NCBI GenBank assembly: GCA_029210905.1
Contig: JARGGF010000128.1
Span: forward strand, 1-8,727
Length of the DNA: 8,727 nt
DNA from: Bacteroidales bacterium
Lineage (GTDB): Bacteria > Bacteroidota > Bacteroidia > Bacteroidales > NBLH01
Direction: 5' to 3'
Of the stretch, positions 1 through 6,415 are shown one piece after another. Positions within the stretch are counted from its first letter, which is position 1, and each line of letters starts with the position of its first letter. The notes under the pieces are model-generated. The model was given only the letters and a program-made list of their open reading frames with translations, made no database searches and had not been told where the DNA came from. Position numbers and translations under genes: made by a program.

Positions 1-1
1 A

Positions 2-127
2 GCCATTCACCCGGGAAAATATTCAGTAGCGGTTTGGAGTCCTCGCCTGAATGCCAAAGGCAATTCTTATTTGGGAATGAAAGCATTGGAGCTATTAACC
101 AGTAAGATTGAATTATCGATATTTTAA
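2..127 (+). CDS. glsA: Glutaminase, C-terminal end (partial, 5' part outside window)
   Basis: An open frame enters from the left edge and gives 41 residues before a TAA stop. The peptide begins AIHPGKYSVAVWSPRLNAKG and continues with GNSYLGMKALELL and a hydrophobic end, SIF. This fits the C-terminus of beta-lactamase-fold glutaminases (GlsA family), which end with a PG-x-IAVWSP-x-L...GNS-x-x-G-x-x-x-L-x-x-L pattern. The family hydrolyses L-glutamine to L-glutamate and ammonia in the cytoplasm. The catalytic serine and lysine lie in the missing N-terminal part, so activity cannot be judged. The stop codon is 5 nt from the stop of the convergent toxin gene, with no room for a terminator between them. 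The assignment rests on one short conserved tail. Confidence 0.78.
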   Translation, partial: AIHPGKYSVAVWSPRLNAKGNSYLGMKALELLTSKIELSIF

Positions 128-132
128 AGTAT

Positions 133-519
133 TTACAAATCCAGCAATTTGATTTTTGGCATAAAACGAAAGTCTTTTTTGTTGTACGTAAGCAATTTCA
201 TATTCAGGGTAATTGCAGTTGCTCCTATTATGGCATCAGGAATCTGTAAATTCTCGCTTAGCTTAAACTTTTCAATTAGCAGAAGTGATAATTTAGAAAC
301 TTCCTTATCAAAATCAACAATATAGTAGTTCTTTATCTTCTTTTTCAGGTGGTTTAATTGTTGTTTGTTATCAACTCCAGCAATAAGTTCCATTACAGAA
401 ATTACAGAGATGGCAATGTTGGAAAGCCCAATTAGTTGAAGTTTTTCAATGGTTGCCTTATCATTATTAAACCAATGAATGAAAATATTAGTATCGCATA
501 GTACTAAATCCTTTTCCAT
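133..519 (-). CDS. vapC: VapC-type PIN-domain toxin ribonuclease
   Basis: The 128-residue protein has the usual length and layout of a VapC toxin. The acidic residues of the PIN active site are all present: D9 in the opening CDTNIFI strand, E44 in SVMELIAG, D95 in IPDAIIGATA, and D116 near the end in TYNKKDF. Family knowledge: VapC proteins are Mg2+-dependent endoribonucleases that cut tRNA or rRNA and are held inactive by a co-expressed antitoxin. The gene starts inside the last codons of the upstream antitoxin gene (16-nt overlap, different frame), the normal arrangement for translational coupling in such pairs. No residue is missing, so the toxin looks intact. The RNA target cannot be read from the sequence. 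An orphan PIN RNase is unlikely given the partner gene. Confidence 0.9.
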   Translation of the reverse strand: MEKDLVLCDTNIFIHWFNNDKATIEKLQLIGLSNIAISVISVMELIAGVDNKQQLNHLKKKIKNYYIVDFDKEVSKLSLLLIEKFKLSENLQIPDAIIGATAITLNMKLLTYNKKDFRFMPKIKLLDL

Positions 520-749
520 CCTTTTTCCCTAATTTGTTCAAGTGTTTTAGGATTATTAAACCAAAACCCCTCAAAATCAGAAATTGACGGTTTTCCTTCA
601 GGTAAACGAATTGCCTGACTTGTTTTTACATCTTTAGTTTTTGTACTAGCTCCAGTAATTTGTACTTCTGCAACAAAATTAAGGTTTTTTACTAATTCTA
701 TAAAAAAATCGAGGTTACCTTCATCTATTTTTATTTGTATCGTCTGCAT
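504..749 (-). CDS. Antitoxin partner of the VapC toxin
   Basis: An 81-residue small protein encoded directly before and overlapping the PIN toxin. The N-terminus (MQTIQIKIDEGNLDFFIELV) reads as a beta strand followed by a helix. The middle (about 33-48) is polar and probably flexible. The C-terminus holds PSISDFEGFW (54-63) then NPKTLEQIREKGWKR (66-80), an amphipathic segment of the kind that wraps the toxin. This end resembles antitoxins often paired with PIN toxins in Bacteroidota, but I do not recognise an AbrB, RHH, Phd or HTH domain, so no VapB symbol is given. The function is inferred from gene order, overlap and size. It is probably autoregulated together with its toxin, as most type II pairs are. 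A TAnnTTTG-type box lies 30-37 nt upstream of the start. Confidence 0.8.
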   Translation of the reverse strand: MQTIQIKIDEGNLDFFIELVKNLNFVAEVQITGASTKTKDVKTSQAIRLPEGKPSISDFEGFWFNNPKTLEQIREKGWKRI

Positions 750-1077
750 TTTCTGTCTAAAATATTATTCACTTTTTACAAAGGTACTAAATAATAGAGC
801 AAAAAATGAATGTTCAAAAAGTTAATTTATCCTATTCTATTATCAATTATTTAATCCCCCAATTTATTCGTATAAGTAGAGGAATAGAAATCTGTCAAAA
901 GATTTAATTAATAACGGCTCGACTATCATATCCATGATATTCAACAAATTAGCTGCAAAAATAAATACATCAAACTGCAAACTTCACTTGCAGCCCTCCC
1001 TGCTTTTCATTATCTTTATCAACTTCCCTTTCATTATTGAAAAAAAATAGAGTTGAAGATCAAAAAAAACAGTTGAA
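750..1077. other. Divergent intergenic region between antitoxin and racemase genes
   Basis: 328 AT-rich bases with no credible gene. The only long frame crossing it is the antisense of the racemase. It holds two short perfect inverted repeats: TATCAT-atcc-ATGATA at 924-939, and CTGCAA-acttcac-TTGCAG at 975-993. The second overlaps an alternative hairpin, GCAG/CTGC, near 990-1003. Either could be an operator or a stray palindrome. The + strand has no exact TAnnTTTG box. TAGAGTTG at 1048-1055 is one base off but has no partner element. The racemase promoter therefore remains undefined. Confidence 0.5.
779..786 (-). promoter_or_regulatory. Possible -7 promoter box for the toxin-antitoxin operon
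   Basis: On the minus strand this reads TACCTTTG, an exact match to the Bacteroidetes -7 consensus TAnnTTTG. The antitoxin ATG would follow after a leader of roughly 20-25 nt. No TTTG is found at the expected 19-21 nt upstream spacing. The nearest TTTTTTG run is only 13 nt away, so only half of the promoter is supported. Confidence 0.4.
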
Positions 1078-1815
1078 ATGAATAAAATGATAGGCATAGT
1101 AGGCGGCGTTGGTAGTTATGCAGGAATTGACCTGATAAAAAAAATATATGATCATACTGATGCCAAATCAGATCAGGAACATTTGCCTGTTTCCATGCTT
1201 TCAGCACCACACAAAGTATTGGACAGGACAAAATACCTGGTAGGTGAAATAGATATAAATCCAGGAATTGCAATTGCCGACATTATCGATACACTTTCAA
1301 TGCATGGAGCTGAAATAATTGGAATTCCCTGTAATACAGCTCATGCACCAAAAATTTTTAACCTGATAAAAGAAAGAGTTCCGGAAAATTGTAAACTTGT
1401 TCATTTGGTAGAAGAGGTGGGCAAATATATTAATGAAAACTTCCCAACAATTAAAAGGGTTGGAGTTTTAGGTACTACTGGTACTTTTATTGCTAATGTA
1501 TACCCTGAAGTGCTTGCTAAATACGGAATTGAAGCCATTCATCCTTCCGAAGAAATCCAAAAATTATTTGTGCACCCTGCTGTTTACGATTTAGACTATG
1601 GCATAAAAGCACATTCGAACCCTGTAAAAGATAAGGCAAGAAACGATTTACTAATGGCAGCCTCCTATTTGGCAAGAAAAGGAGTGGAAGCTATCATCCT
1701 GGGCTGCACGGAAATACCACTTGCAATTCACGAAATTCAAATAGAAAACAGTATGGTAATTGATGGAACAGAAGTACTTGCAAAAGCTTTAATTCGTGAA
1801 TCAATAAAAGAATAG
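1078..1815 (+). CDS. Aspartate/glutamate racemase family protein
   Basis: The 245-residue cytoplasmic protein has the two-domain layout of PLP-independent amino acid racemases. The N-terminal glycine-rich turn is IGIVGGVGSYAG (5-16). The first catalytic cysteine is C85 in GIPCNTAHA and the second is C210 in ILGCTEIPLA, so the two-cysteine acid/base pair is complete. The second domain opens with RVGVLGTTGTF (127-137). Family members interconvert L- and D-aspartate or glutamate, although some act on other substrates such as hydantoins. The usual GGMGP turn of aspartate racemases is GGVGS here, so the exact substrate is uncertain. The start ATG at 1078 is followed by another ATG three codons later; either would keep the first strand. 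The gene stands alone between the TA pair and the B12 locus, and no link to either is visible. Confidence 0.85.
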   Translation: MNKMIGIVGGVGSYAGIDLIKKIYDHTDAKSDQEHLPVSMLSAPHKVLDRTKYLVGEIDINPGIAIADIIDTLSMHGAEIIGIPCNTAHAPKIFNLIKERVPENCKLVHLVEEVGKYINENFPTIKRVGVLGTTGTFIANVYPEVLAKYGIEAIHPSEEIQKLFVHPAVYDLDYGIKAHSNPVKDKARNDLLMAASYLARKGVEAIILGCTEIPLAIHEIQIENSMVIDGTEVLAKALIRESIKE

Positions 1816-1974
1816 GAAATAAAAACACCTTTGTTATATTTAAGTTTGATTATTTATTATAAATATGAACTCACAAGGATATTGACACCAAAAATTCATG
1901 AAATGAAAAATCCATGAATAATTCGGGTTAAAAAGTAAAATGTTTTGCTTATAAAATTACAAAACAGAATATTT
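1816..1974. other. Spacer between racemase and B12 promoter
   Basis: AT-rich, non-coding. It carries one 7-bp perfect inverted repeat, ATTCATG at 1894-1900 and CATGAAT at 1913-1919, around a 12-nt A-rich loop. There is no T-run after it, so it is not a convincing terminator. I see no strong terminator for the racemase gene. Confidence 0.4.
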
Positions 1975-2004
1975 TTTGCTATTTCTAATTTACTTCTATC
2001 TTTG
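1975..2004 (+). promoter_or_regulatory. Bacteroidetes-type promoter for the B12 operon
   Basis: TTTG at 1975-1978 and TATCTTTG at 1997-2004 are separated by 18 nt. This matches the Bacteroidetes primary sigma factor pattern (TTTG, about 19-21 nt, TAnnTTTG) with spacing one base short. Transcription would begin about 2009-2012, exactly where the riboswitch aptamer starts, which makes the assignment convincing. It probably drives btuB and, by read-through, the cob genes behind it. Confidence 0.75.
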
Positions 2005-2010
2005 CCATGA

Positions 2011-2311
2011 AATTTTGGTTCCAAAACCGGGTTCGCCCGGTAAGGATTAAAATGGGAATCCCGTTAAATTCGGGAGCTGTACCCGCAGCTGTAAGCCTTT
2101 TTTTATCTAAGTTAAGCGATATAAACGAAGTGAAATAGCGCTTTAGTTAGATAAAACCCCGGTTTAGAAAATATTGATTTCACCTCATATATATAGTGAA
2201 ATCTATTAATTTTCTTAATCGTGGGGTAAAGCTTTGTTTAACCCCTTGCCACTGTTTGTCAAACGACTGACGGGAAGGCCAAACAAAGTAAGGTGAGCCA
2301 GAAGACCTGCC
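2011..2311 (+). promoter_or_regulatory. Cobalamin (B12) riboswitch aptamer
   Basis: The conserved blocks appear in the right order. GGTTCC is at 2017-2022 and GGATTAAAATGGGAAT at 2044-2059. A CCCG/CGGG stem (2060-2063 with 2071-2074) leads into the AGCTG-tacccg-CAGCT hairpin (2075-2090), then GTAAGCC. After a long variable arm come GCCACTG (2248-2254), GACGGGAAGGCC (2269-2280) and the closing block AGCCAGAAGACCTGCC (2296-2311). This is the classic AdoCbl/B12-box family, which represses gene expression on binding cobalamin, usually through a kissing interaction between the L5 loop and a 3' loop. A CCGGG-ttcg-CCCGG hairpin sits at 2027-2040. The region between about 2098 and 2247 is an enlarged peripheral arm. 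It controls the btuB receptor directly downstream and probably the whole cob operon. Confidence 0.96.
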
Positions 2312-2473
2312 ATCATTTTGAAGTAAATCATAGCTTTCGGGAAAAAAGCAATTTGCTCATAATCTGATGATTATCCCCTTAATTCTTGTATTATAGCTCG
2401 AGATATAGTTCAGGAAATTTAAAGAAAGTTGATGGTTTGCAATATTTTATTGTATAACCTAATTTTTTTAAAA
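2312..2473 (+). promoter_or_regulatory. btuB leader / riboswitch expression platform
   Basis: 162 nt lie between the aptamer and the preferred btuB start. ATCAT (2312-2316) can pair with ATGAT (2367-2371), enclosing a GCTTT/AAAGC hairpin (2333-2349). Near the end, GGTT (2434-2437) pairs with AACC (2456-2459) and CAATA (2440-2444) with TATTG (2448-2452), closed by a TTT loop. A run of seven T follows at 2463-2469, only four bases before the ATG. It therefore looks like a weak intrinsic terminator, but the stem is AT-rich and has an internal loop. No clear Shine-Dalgarno site is seen. Translational control is the alternative mechanism. Confidence 0.5.
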
Positions 2474-4612
2474 ATGTACAGAAAAATTATTATCGCTATA
2501 ACATTGATGGCGGGCTACCTAAACAATTTTGCACAAGATGCAGATACAACGAATTCACACTCAATAAATGAAATTACCGTTCATGCTTACCGTACCAACT
2601 CAGAGTTAGGCAAGATTCCTCATCAGTTAAAAGTGATTGGTAGTGAGGAAATTACAAGTCTCCCGGTCAATGCACTTGACGATTTGTTAAAGAAGAGTGC
2701 CGGAATTGATATCCTTCAGTATCCGGGATTTAGTTCCACCGTGAGTATGCGAGGTTTTGCACCTATTGGTTCAGGGAATAACTATACTTTGATAATGGTT
2801 AATGGAATACCTGTAGGCACTGAAAATATCTCTACCTTAAACCTTGATAATGCATCGCAGGTTGAAGTGCTAAAAGGCCCGTTTTCTTCCTTTTTTGGAT
2901 CAAATGCAATGGGTGGAATAATAAATATTGCCGAAAATCGCTCAAAGGATCAGATTTGGGGAAAGGCTTCATTTGCTTATGGCAGTTTTAACGCCTATAA
3001 AATTGCTACTAATTTAGGCGGGAAAATTTCATCGATAGTTAATTTTGATTTTTTTGCAAGCACCCGGGCTCAAAATGACAATTACAAAACAGGGAGTAAT
3101 AACCTGATGGAATTAACTGATTATGAAAAGCTTATCATGGATGAAAAATCTTATGGAAAAGAATATAAAAACACAAAATATAAGCAATATTCTGTTGGAG
3201 GTCGCCTTGGTTTTCAGATTAATGAAGATTGGGAAGTTAACCTTAATCAGGACATCTGGTTGGCGAAAGATATTCAAACCAATGGAACCTTTTGGGGATC
3301 ATACGGCCCAACAGGCAAGGATATCGATCGCTGGTCGCAAAGCATGAGTATTGAAGGGAAGTTATCAAATCATGAGCTAAGATTAACACCACATTACAGT
3401 ATTGAAAACACCAATTTTTATAATGATGTAAGTGCCGACAAATTTCAAATAAGTAATTATAATTTTAAATCTTATGGTGCAATTCTGCAGGACGCTTTTT
3501 CAATAGAAAATCACAGGATTATTTTCGGTGTGGATAATCTTTCAAAAAAACATAAATCTATGCAATGGGACAATCCTGAAAACCCTTCAAGCCCATATCA
3601 ACCAGACTATTTAAATATGTCAACCGGGGTGTATCTACAAGCTAATTTCAATTTTTTTAATGACAATCTAAATGCCAGTATTGGGGGGAGATATGACAAT
3701 ATCATATTTAAAATATTTGAAACAGCGCTAATAGAAAGTACCGATGCATCAGAGCAATACCATGTGTTTAATCCGAATATTGGCGTTCAGTATCAATTTT
3801 TGAAAGGATTTAAATTGCATACTGCTGCCGGAACTGCTTTTGTAGCCCCTGATGCATTCAAGGTAGCAGGAAATTTTGCAACCGGAGGTCTTTACGCGAC
3901 AAACTATAAAGGGAATCCTGATTTACAGCCGGAAACGTCTGTAACTTATGATTTTGGATTGGCCTATGAAAATAAAAAAATAGGTTTAAGTGCTGATATC
4001 ACCTATTTTACAACTAGTTACAATGATATGGTAGTACTTGACTTTGCCAATCCGGAATATACAACCTATACAAATGCAGACAAGGCTAATATGGATGGGC
4101 TTGAGCTTAATTTATTTTATGATTTTGGAGCCTTAAACAATTATGCTTACAGCCTTAAATTTTACATGGATTATACACATTTATACAATGCCAATATTAC
4201 TAAAGAGGGCATTTCCGAATCAACAAAGGAGCAAATGAAATATGTGCGCATGAATAAGGCTTCATTTGGAATTATTTATGATAACTTTAAAGGATTTTTA
4301 GCCCGGGTTAATGCCAGATACATTGGTGAACGCGACGAAGATAACTGGCTTTATACTTTAGATTGGAATACTTACGAGCGGCTGCCTTATCAAACAGCGG
4401 ATGGACAGGATATCAGACCAGATTTAATTCAGGAAGATGTAATTAAACATCCTGATTATCTGATAATTGATCTTTCAGCTTCTTATACTTTTAAAGAAAA
4501 ATATGGATTGGGCCTAAAAATTGATAATGTGTTGGACGACAATTATATGGAAAAAGATACCTATTACATGCCCGGAAGAAGTATAATGGGTAGTATTTTT
4601 GTCAAATTTTAA
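2474..4612 (+). CDS. btuB: TonB-dependent outer-membrane receptor for cobalamin/corrinoids (BtuB-like)
   Basis: 712 residues from the preferred ATG at 2474. From here the protein begins MYRKIIIAITLMAGYLNNFA, a good signal peptide (basic start, hydrophobic core, likely cut before Q21). A frame-compatible ATG at 2429 would add 15 hydrophobic residues and spoil this, and it lies ahead of the terminator-like hairpin. After a short linker comes a TonB-box-like INEITVHAY (31-39). The plug domain follows (about 45-155), with MRGF (92-95), LIMVNGIPVG (106-115) and VEVLKGPFSSFFGSNAMGGI (130-149). The remainder is a 22-strand barrel ending in GSIFVKF with the C-terminal phenylalanine needed for outer-membrane assembly. 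The E. coli BtuB has 614 residues, so this barrel has longer loops. The cobalamin substrate is inferred from the riboswitch upstream and the cob genes downstream, as the receptor fold alone does not reveal the ligand. Confidence 0.9.
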   Translation: MYRKIIIAITLMAGYLNNFAQDADTTNSHSINEITVHAYRTNSELGKIPHQLKVIGSEEITSLPVNALDDLLKKSAGIDILQYPGFSSTVSMRGFAPIGSGNNYTLIMVNGIPVGTENISTLNLDNASQVEVLKGPFSSFFGSNAMGGIINIAENRSKDQIWGKASFAYGSFNAYKIATNLGGKISSIVNFDFFASTRAQNDNYKTGSNNLMELTDYEKLIMDEKSYGKEYKNTKYKQYSVGGRLGFQINEDWEVNLNQDIWLAKDIQTNGTFWGSYGPTGKDIDRWSQSMSIEGKLSNHELRLTPHYSIENTNFYNDVSADKFQISNYNFKSYGAILQDAFSIENHRIIFGVDNLSKKHKSMQWDNPENPSSPYQPDYLNMSTGVYLQANFNFFNDNLNASIGGRYDNIIFKIFETALIESTDASEQYHVFNPNIGVQYQFLKGFKLHTAAGTAFVAPDAFKVAGNFATGGLYATNYKGNPDLQPETSVTYDFGLAYENKKIGLSADITYFTTSYNDMVVLDFANPEYTTYTNADKANMDGLELNLFYDFGALNNYAYSLKFYMDYTHLYNANITKEGISESTKEQMKYVRMNKASFGIIYDNFKGFLARVNARYIGERDEDNWLYTLDWNTYERLPYQTADGQDIRPDLIQEDVIKHPDYLIIDLSASYTFKEKYGLGLKIDNVLDDNYMEKDTYYMPGRSIMGSIFVKF

Positions 4613-4649
4613 TTGAACAAAATGAGGCTGTTAAAAAAGTAAATTTTTG

Positions 4650-4729
4650 GCCACCAAAACTCTTAAACACCAAATATCCTTTTTAAAATCATCGTTTTGT
4701 GGGATTTTGTGACTTCGTGATTTAGTGGC
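4650..4729. repeat. Imperfect inverted repeat in the btuB-cobU spacer
   Basis: The 167-bp spacer holds two arms of about 31 nt, 4650-4680 and 4699-4729, complementary at about 20 of 31 positions. The ends are exact (GCCAC with GTGGC). The arms are built from short words such as CACCAAA on the left and TTTGTG, TTCGTG and TAGTGG on the right. It looks like a decayed intergenic repeat or small non-autonomous element. No coding potential is seen. Confidence 0.5.
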
Positions 4730-4753
4730 ATTTTTCATATTTTGTGAGTCTTT

Positions 4754-4762
4754 AAATACACT
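4754..4762 (+). repeat. AAATACACT leader motif before cobU
   Basis: AAATACACT lies 17 nt before the cobU ATG in the context TTTAAATACACTCATTT. Nearly the same sequence, TTTCAAATACACTAATTT, occurs before cobT. A shorter TTTCAAATACAC occurs before cobS. Confidence 0.45.
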
Positions 4763-4779
4763 CATTTAAACCAAATAAA

Positions 4780-5289
4780 ATGAAATTCATCACCCTCATC
4801 ACAGGTGGCCAACGATCAGGCAAAAGCAGTTTTGCACAAAAGCTGGCTGAAGATTTGTCAGCAAAGCCAATTTATTTAGCAACATCCAGAAGATGGGACA
4901 AAGATTTTGAAAGCAGGATAGAGCGACATCAGTACGATCGGGGCGAGCAGTGGCAAACCATTGAAGAAGAAAAAGAAATTGGGCAACTCAATTTAACAGG
5001 TAAAACCGTGGTGCTGGACTGTATAACACTCTGGCTGACAAACATTTTTCATGATAATAATTTTGAAATTGAAAGCAGCCTTGAATATGCAAAAAAACAG
5101 TGGCAACAATTTATCAATCAGGATTTTATATTACTAATTGTAAGTAATGAACTGGGCATGGGTGTACATCCTGAACATGAAGTTGCCCGAAAATTTGCCG
5201 ATTTACAAGGCTGGATGAACCAATATATTGCAAAATCAGCTGATGAAGTATATTTAATGGTTTCTGGAGTACCGATGAAAATAAAATAG
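4780..5289 (+). CDS. cobU: Adenosylcobinamide kinase / adenosylcobinamide-phosphate guanylyltransferase
   Basis: The 169-residue protein has the full length of the family. The P-loop is GGQRSGKS (9-16). RIERHQYDRG (46-55) supplies H50, which corresponds to the histidine that carries the covalent GMP intermediate in CobU. VVLDCITLWLTN (77-88) is the Walker B strand, and VSNELGMGVHPEHEVARKFA (121-140) is the strongly conserved C-terminal block. CobU phosphorylates adenosylcobinamide and then transfers GMP to give adenosylcobinamide-GDP, the activated ring substrate of CobS. It acts in the cytoplasm and serves both new synthesis and salvage of imported cobinamide. The ATG at 4780 follows an A-rich leader and begins the first beta strand directly. 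The gene lies 167 bp behind btuB and is probably transcribed from the riboswitch promoter; no separate exact promoter box is seen. Confidence 0.96.
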   Translation: MKFITLITGGQRSGKSSFAQKLAEDLSAKPIYLATSRRWDKDFESRIERHQYDRGEQWQTIEEEKEIGQLNLTGKTVVLDCITLWLTNIFHDNNFEIESSLEYAKKQWQQFINQDFILLIVSNELGMGVHPEHEVARKFADLQGWMNQYIAKSADEVYLMVSGVPMKIK

Positions 5290-5298
5290 AACATTTTT

Positions 5299-5376
5299 GT
5301 GTATTTGAATATTGGTTATTGGTGTATTTATGAATATAGAACAAGGTACCTCAGGAAACAGTTTCAAATACACTAA
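5299..5376. repeat. Inverted repeat element between cobU and cobT
   Basis: GTGTATTTGAA (5299-5309) is an exact inverse of TTCAAATACAC (5363-5373). A second left arm, TTGGTGTATTT (5319-5329), can pair with AAATACACTAA (5366-5376) using one G-U wobble. The two left arms thus compete for one right arm. The element shares a 14-nt block, TTATTGGTGTATTT (5316-5329), and the 12-nt TTTCAAATACAC (5362-5373) with the spacer on the other side of cobT. The whole spacer is 113 bp. Confidence 0.65.
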
Positions 5377-5402
5377 TTTCTAATCCACTAATTTCTAAAA
5401 AA

Positions 5403-6407
5403 ATGACCCTGAAAGAACAACTCCAGCACAAAATTGACTTTAAAACCAAACCAACCGGTTCACTTGGTCAACTAGAAGACTTAGCACTTCAGATTGGACT
5501 GATTCAGAACACTTTATCACCTGAAATAATAAACCCTGCCATGCTGGTTTTTGCGGCAGATCATGGATTGGCAGATGAAAAAATAAGTCCTTACCCAAAA
5601 GATGTAACCTGGCAAATGGCCATGAATTTTTCATCCGGAGGAGCCGCAATCAGCGTATTTTGTAAACAGAACAACATCAACTTAAAAGTAATTGATGCGG
5701 GTGTTGATTTTGATTTCCCGGCAAATAGCGGAATAATCGATGCCAAAATAGCCCGGGGCAGCAAAAACATGCGCCACCAACCCGCCATGAGCATTGAAGA
5801 ATGTCAACTGGCCATGAAAAAGGGTGCTGAATTTGTACAAAAAGAAGCCGGAACTGGCTGTAACACCATTGCTTTTGGCGAAATGGGTATTGGAAATACC
5901 TCTGCATCATCACTTCTAATGAGCAAATTTACCGGTATTTCTATTGAAGAATGCACGGGTCGCGGTTCAGGGCTTGAAGGTGGAGCAATTGACAGAAAAA
6001 CCATCATTTTAAAAGAGATAATTGAGAAATATGATCCACAAACTCCCCTGGAAACATTAGCTACTTTTGGAGGGTTGGAAATAGCCATGATGACTGGTGC
6101 TATTTTGGAAGCTAAGCGATTGAAAATGATTATTTTAGTGGATGGATTTATTGCAACCGCTGCCTCCTTAACAGCATTTCATTTTAATCCGGAAATTAGA
6201 GAAAACTGCATTTTTTGTCATCAATCTGATGAAAAAGGACATATTTTAATGCTGCAATATCTTAATGCAGAAGCAATTTTAAAACTGCATATGCGATTAG
6301 GCGAAGGAACCGGTGCTGCACTGGCGCTTCCAATCGTTCAATCAGCAGTAAACTTTCTCAACCAAATGGCTTCGTTTGAAGATGCTGGGGTTTCGAATAA
6401 AGAATAG
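5403..6407 (+). CDS. cobT: Nicotinate-nucleotide--dimethylbenzimidazole phosphoribosyltransferase
   Basis: 334 residues, close to the family's usual 340-360. KTKPTGSLGQLE (14-25) is the N-terminal signature. VFAADHGLADE (49-59) binds the nucleotide, and GEMGIGNTSASS (159-170) and GRGSGLE (186-192) line the active site. CHQSDEKGH (272-280) comes before GEGTGAAL (300-307), which holds E301, matching the catalytic glutamate (E317 in Salmonella CobT). The enzyme moves ribose phosphate from nicotinate mononucleotide onto 5,6-dimethylbenzimidazole or a related base, giving alpha-ribazole 5'-phosphate for CobS. The base source is not encoded here: no bza/bluB gene is visible. The ATG at 5403 follows a run of seven A. 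The gene is flanked on both sides by copies of the same spacer repeat, with no sign of damage to the protein. Confidence 0.96.
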   Translation: MTLKEQLQHKIDFKTKPTGSLGQLEDLALQIGLIQNTLSPEIINPAMLVFAADHGLADEKISPYPKDVTWQMAMNFSSGGAAISVFCKQNNINLKVIDAGVDFDFPANSGIIDAKIARGSKNMRHQPAMSIEECQLAMKKGAEFVQKEAGTGCNTIAFGEMGIGNTSASSLLMSKFTGISIEECTGRGSGLEGGAIDRKTIILKEIIEKYDPQTPLETLATFGGLEIAMMTGAILEAKRLKMIILVDGFIATAASLTAFHFNPEIRENCIFCHQSDEKGHILMLQYLNAEAILKLHMRLGEGTGAALALPIVQSAVNFLNQMASFEDAGVSNKE

Positions 6408-6415
6408 AAATTTGT

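Noticed and set aside
1034..1273. 79-codon minus-strand frame opposite the racemase start
   Set aside because: It is antisense to a well-supported enzyme gene. Its translation is rich in Phe, Leu, Cys and Trp and has no family pattern.
1894..1919. ATTCATG/CATGAAT as the racemase terminator
   Set aside because: The 7-bp AT-rich stem has a 12-nt loop and no T-run after it.
3123..3347. 74-codon + strand frame inside btuB
   Set aside because: It is an out-of-frame shadow of the receptor barrel; the btuB frame is uninterrupted and conserved.
4738..4744. TATTTTG as a separate cobU promoter
   Set aside because: It is one base short of TAnnTTTG, and no TTTG element at proper spacing supports it.
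5126..5344. Minus-strand frame across the cobU 3' end and the spacer
   Set aside because: It reads the reverse of conserved CobU codons and the repeat element, with no leader or recognisable product.
5440..6088. Several overlapping minus-strand frames within cobT
   Set aside because: They mirror conserved CobT motifs in reverse and overlap one another, which is typical of shadow frames.
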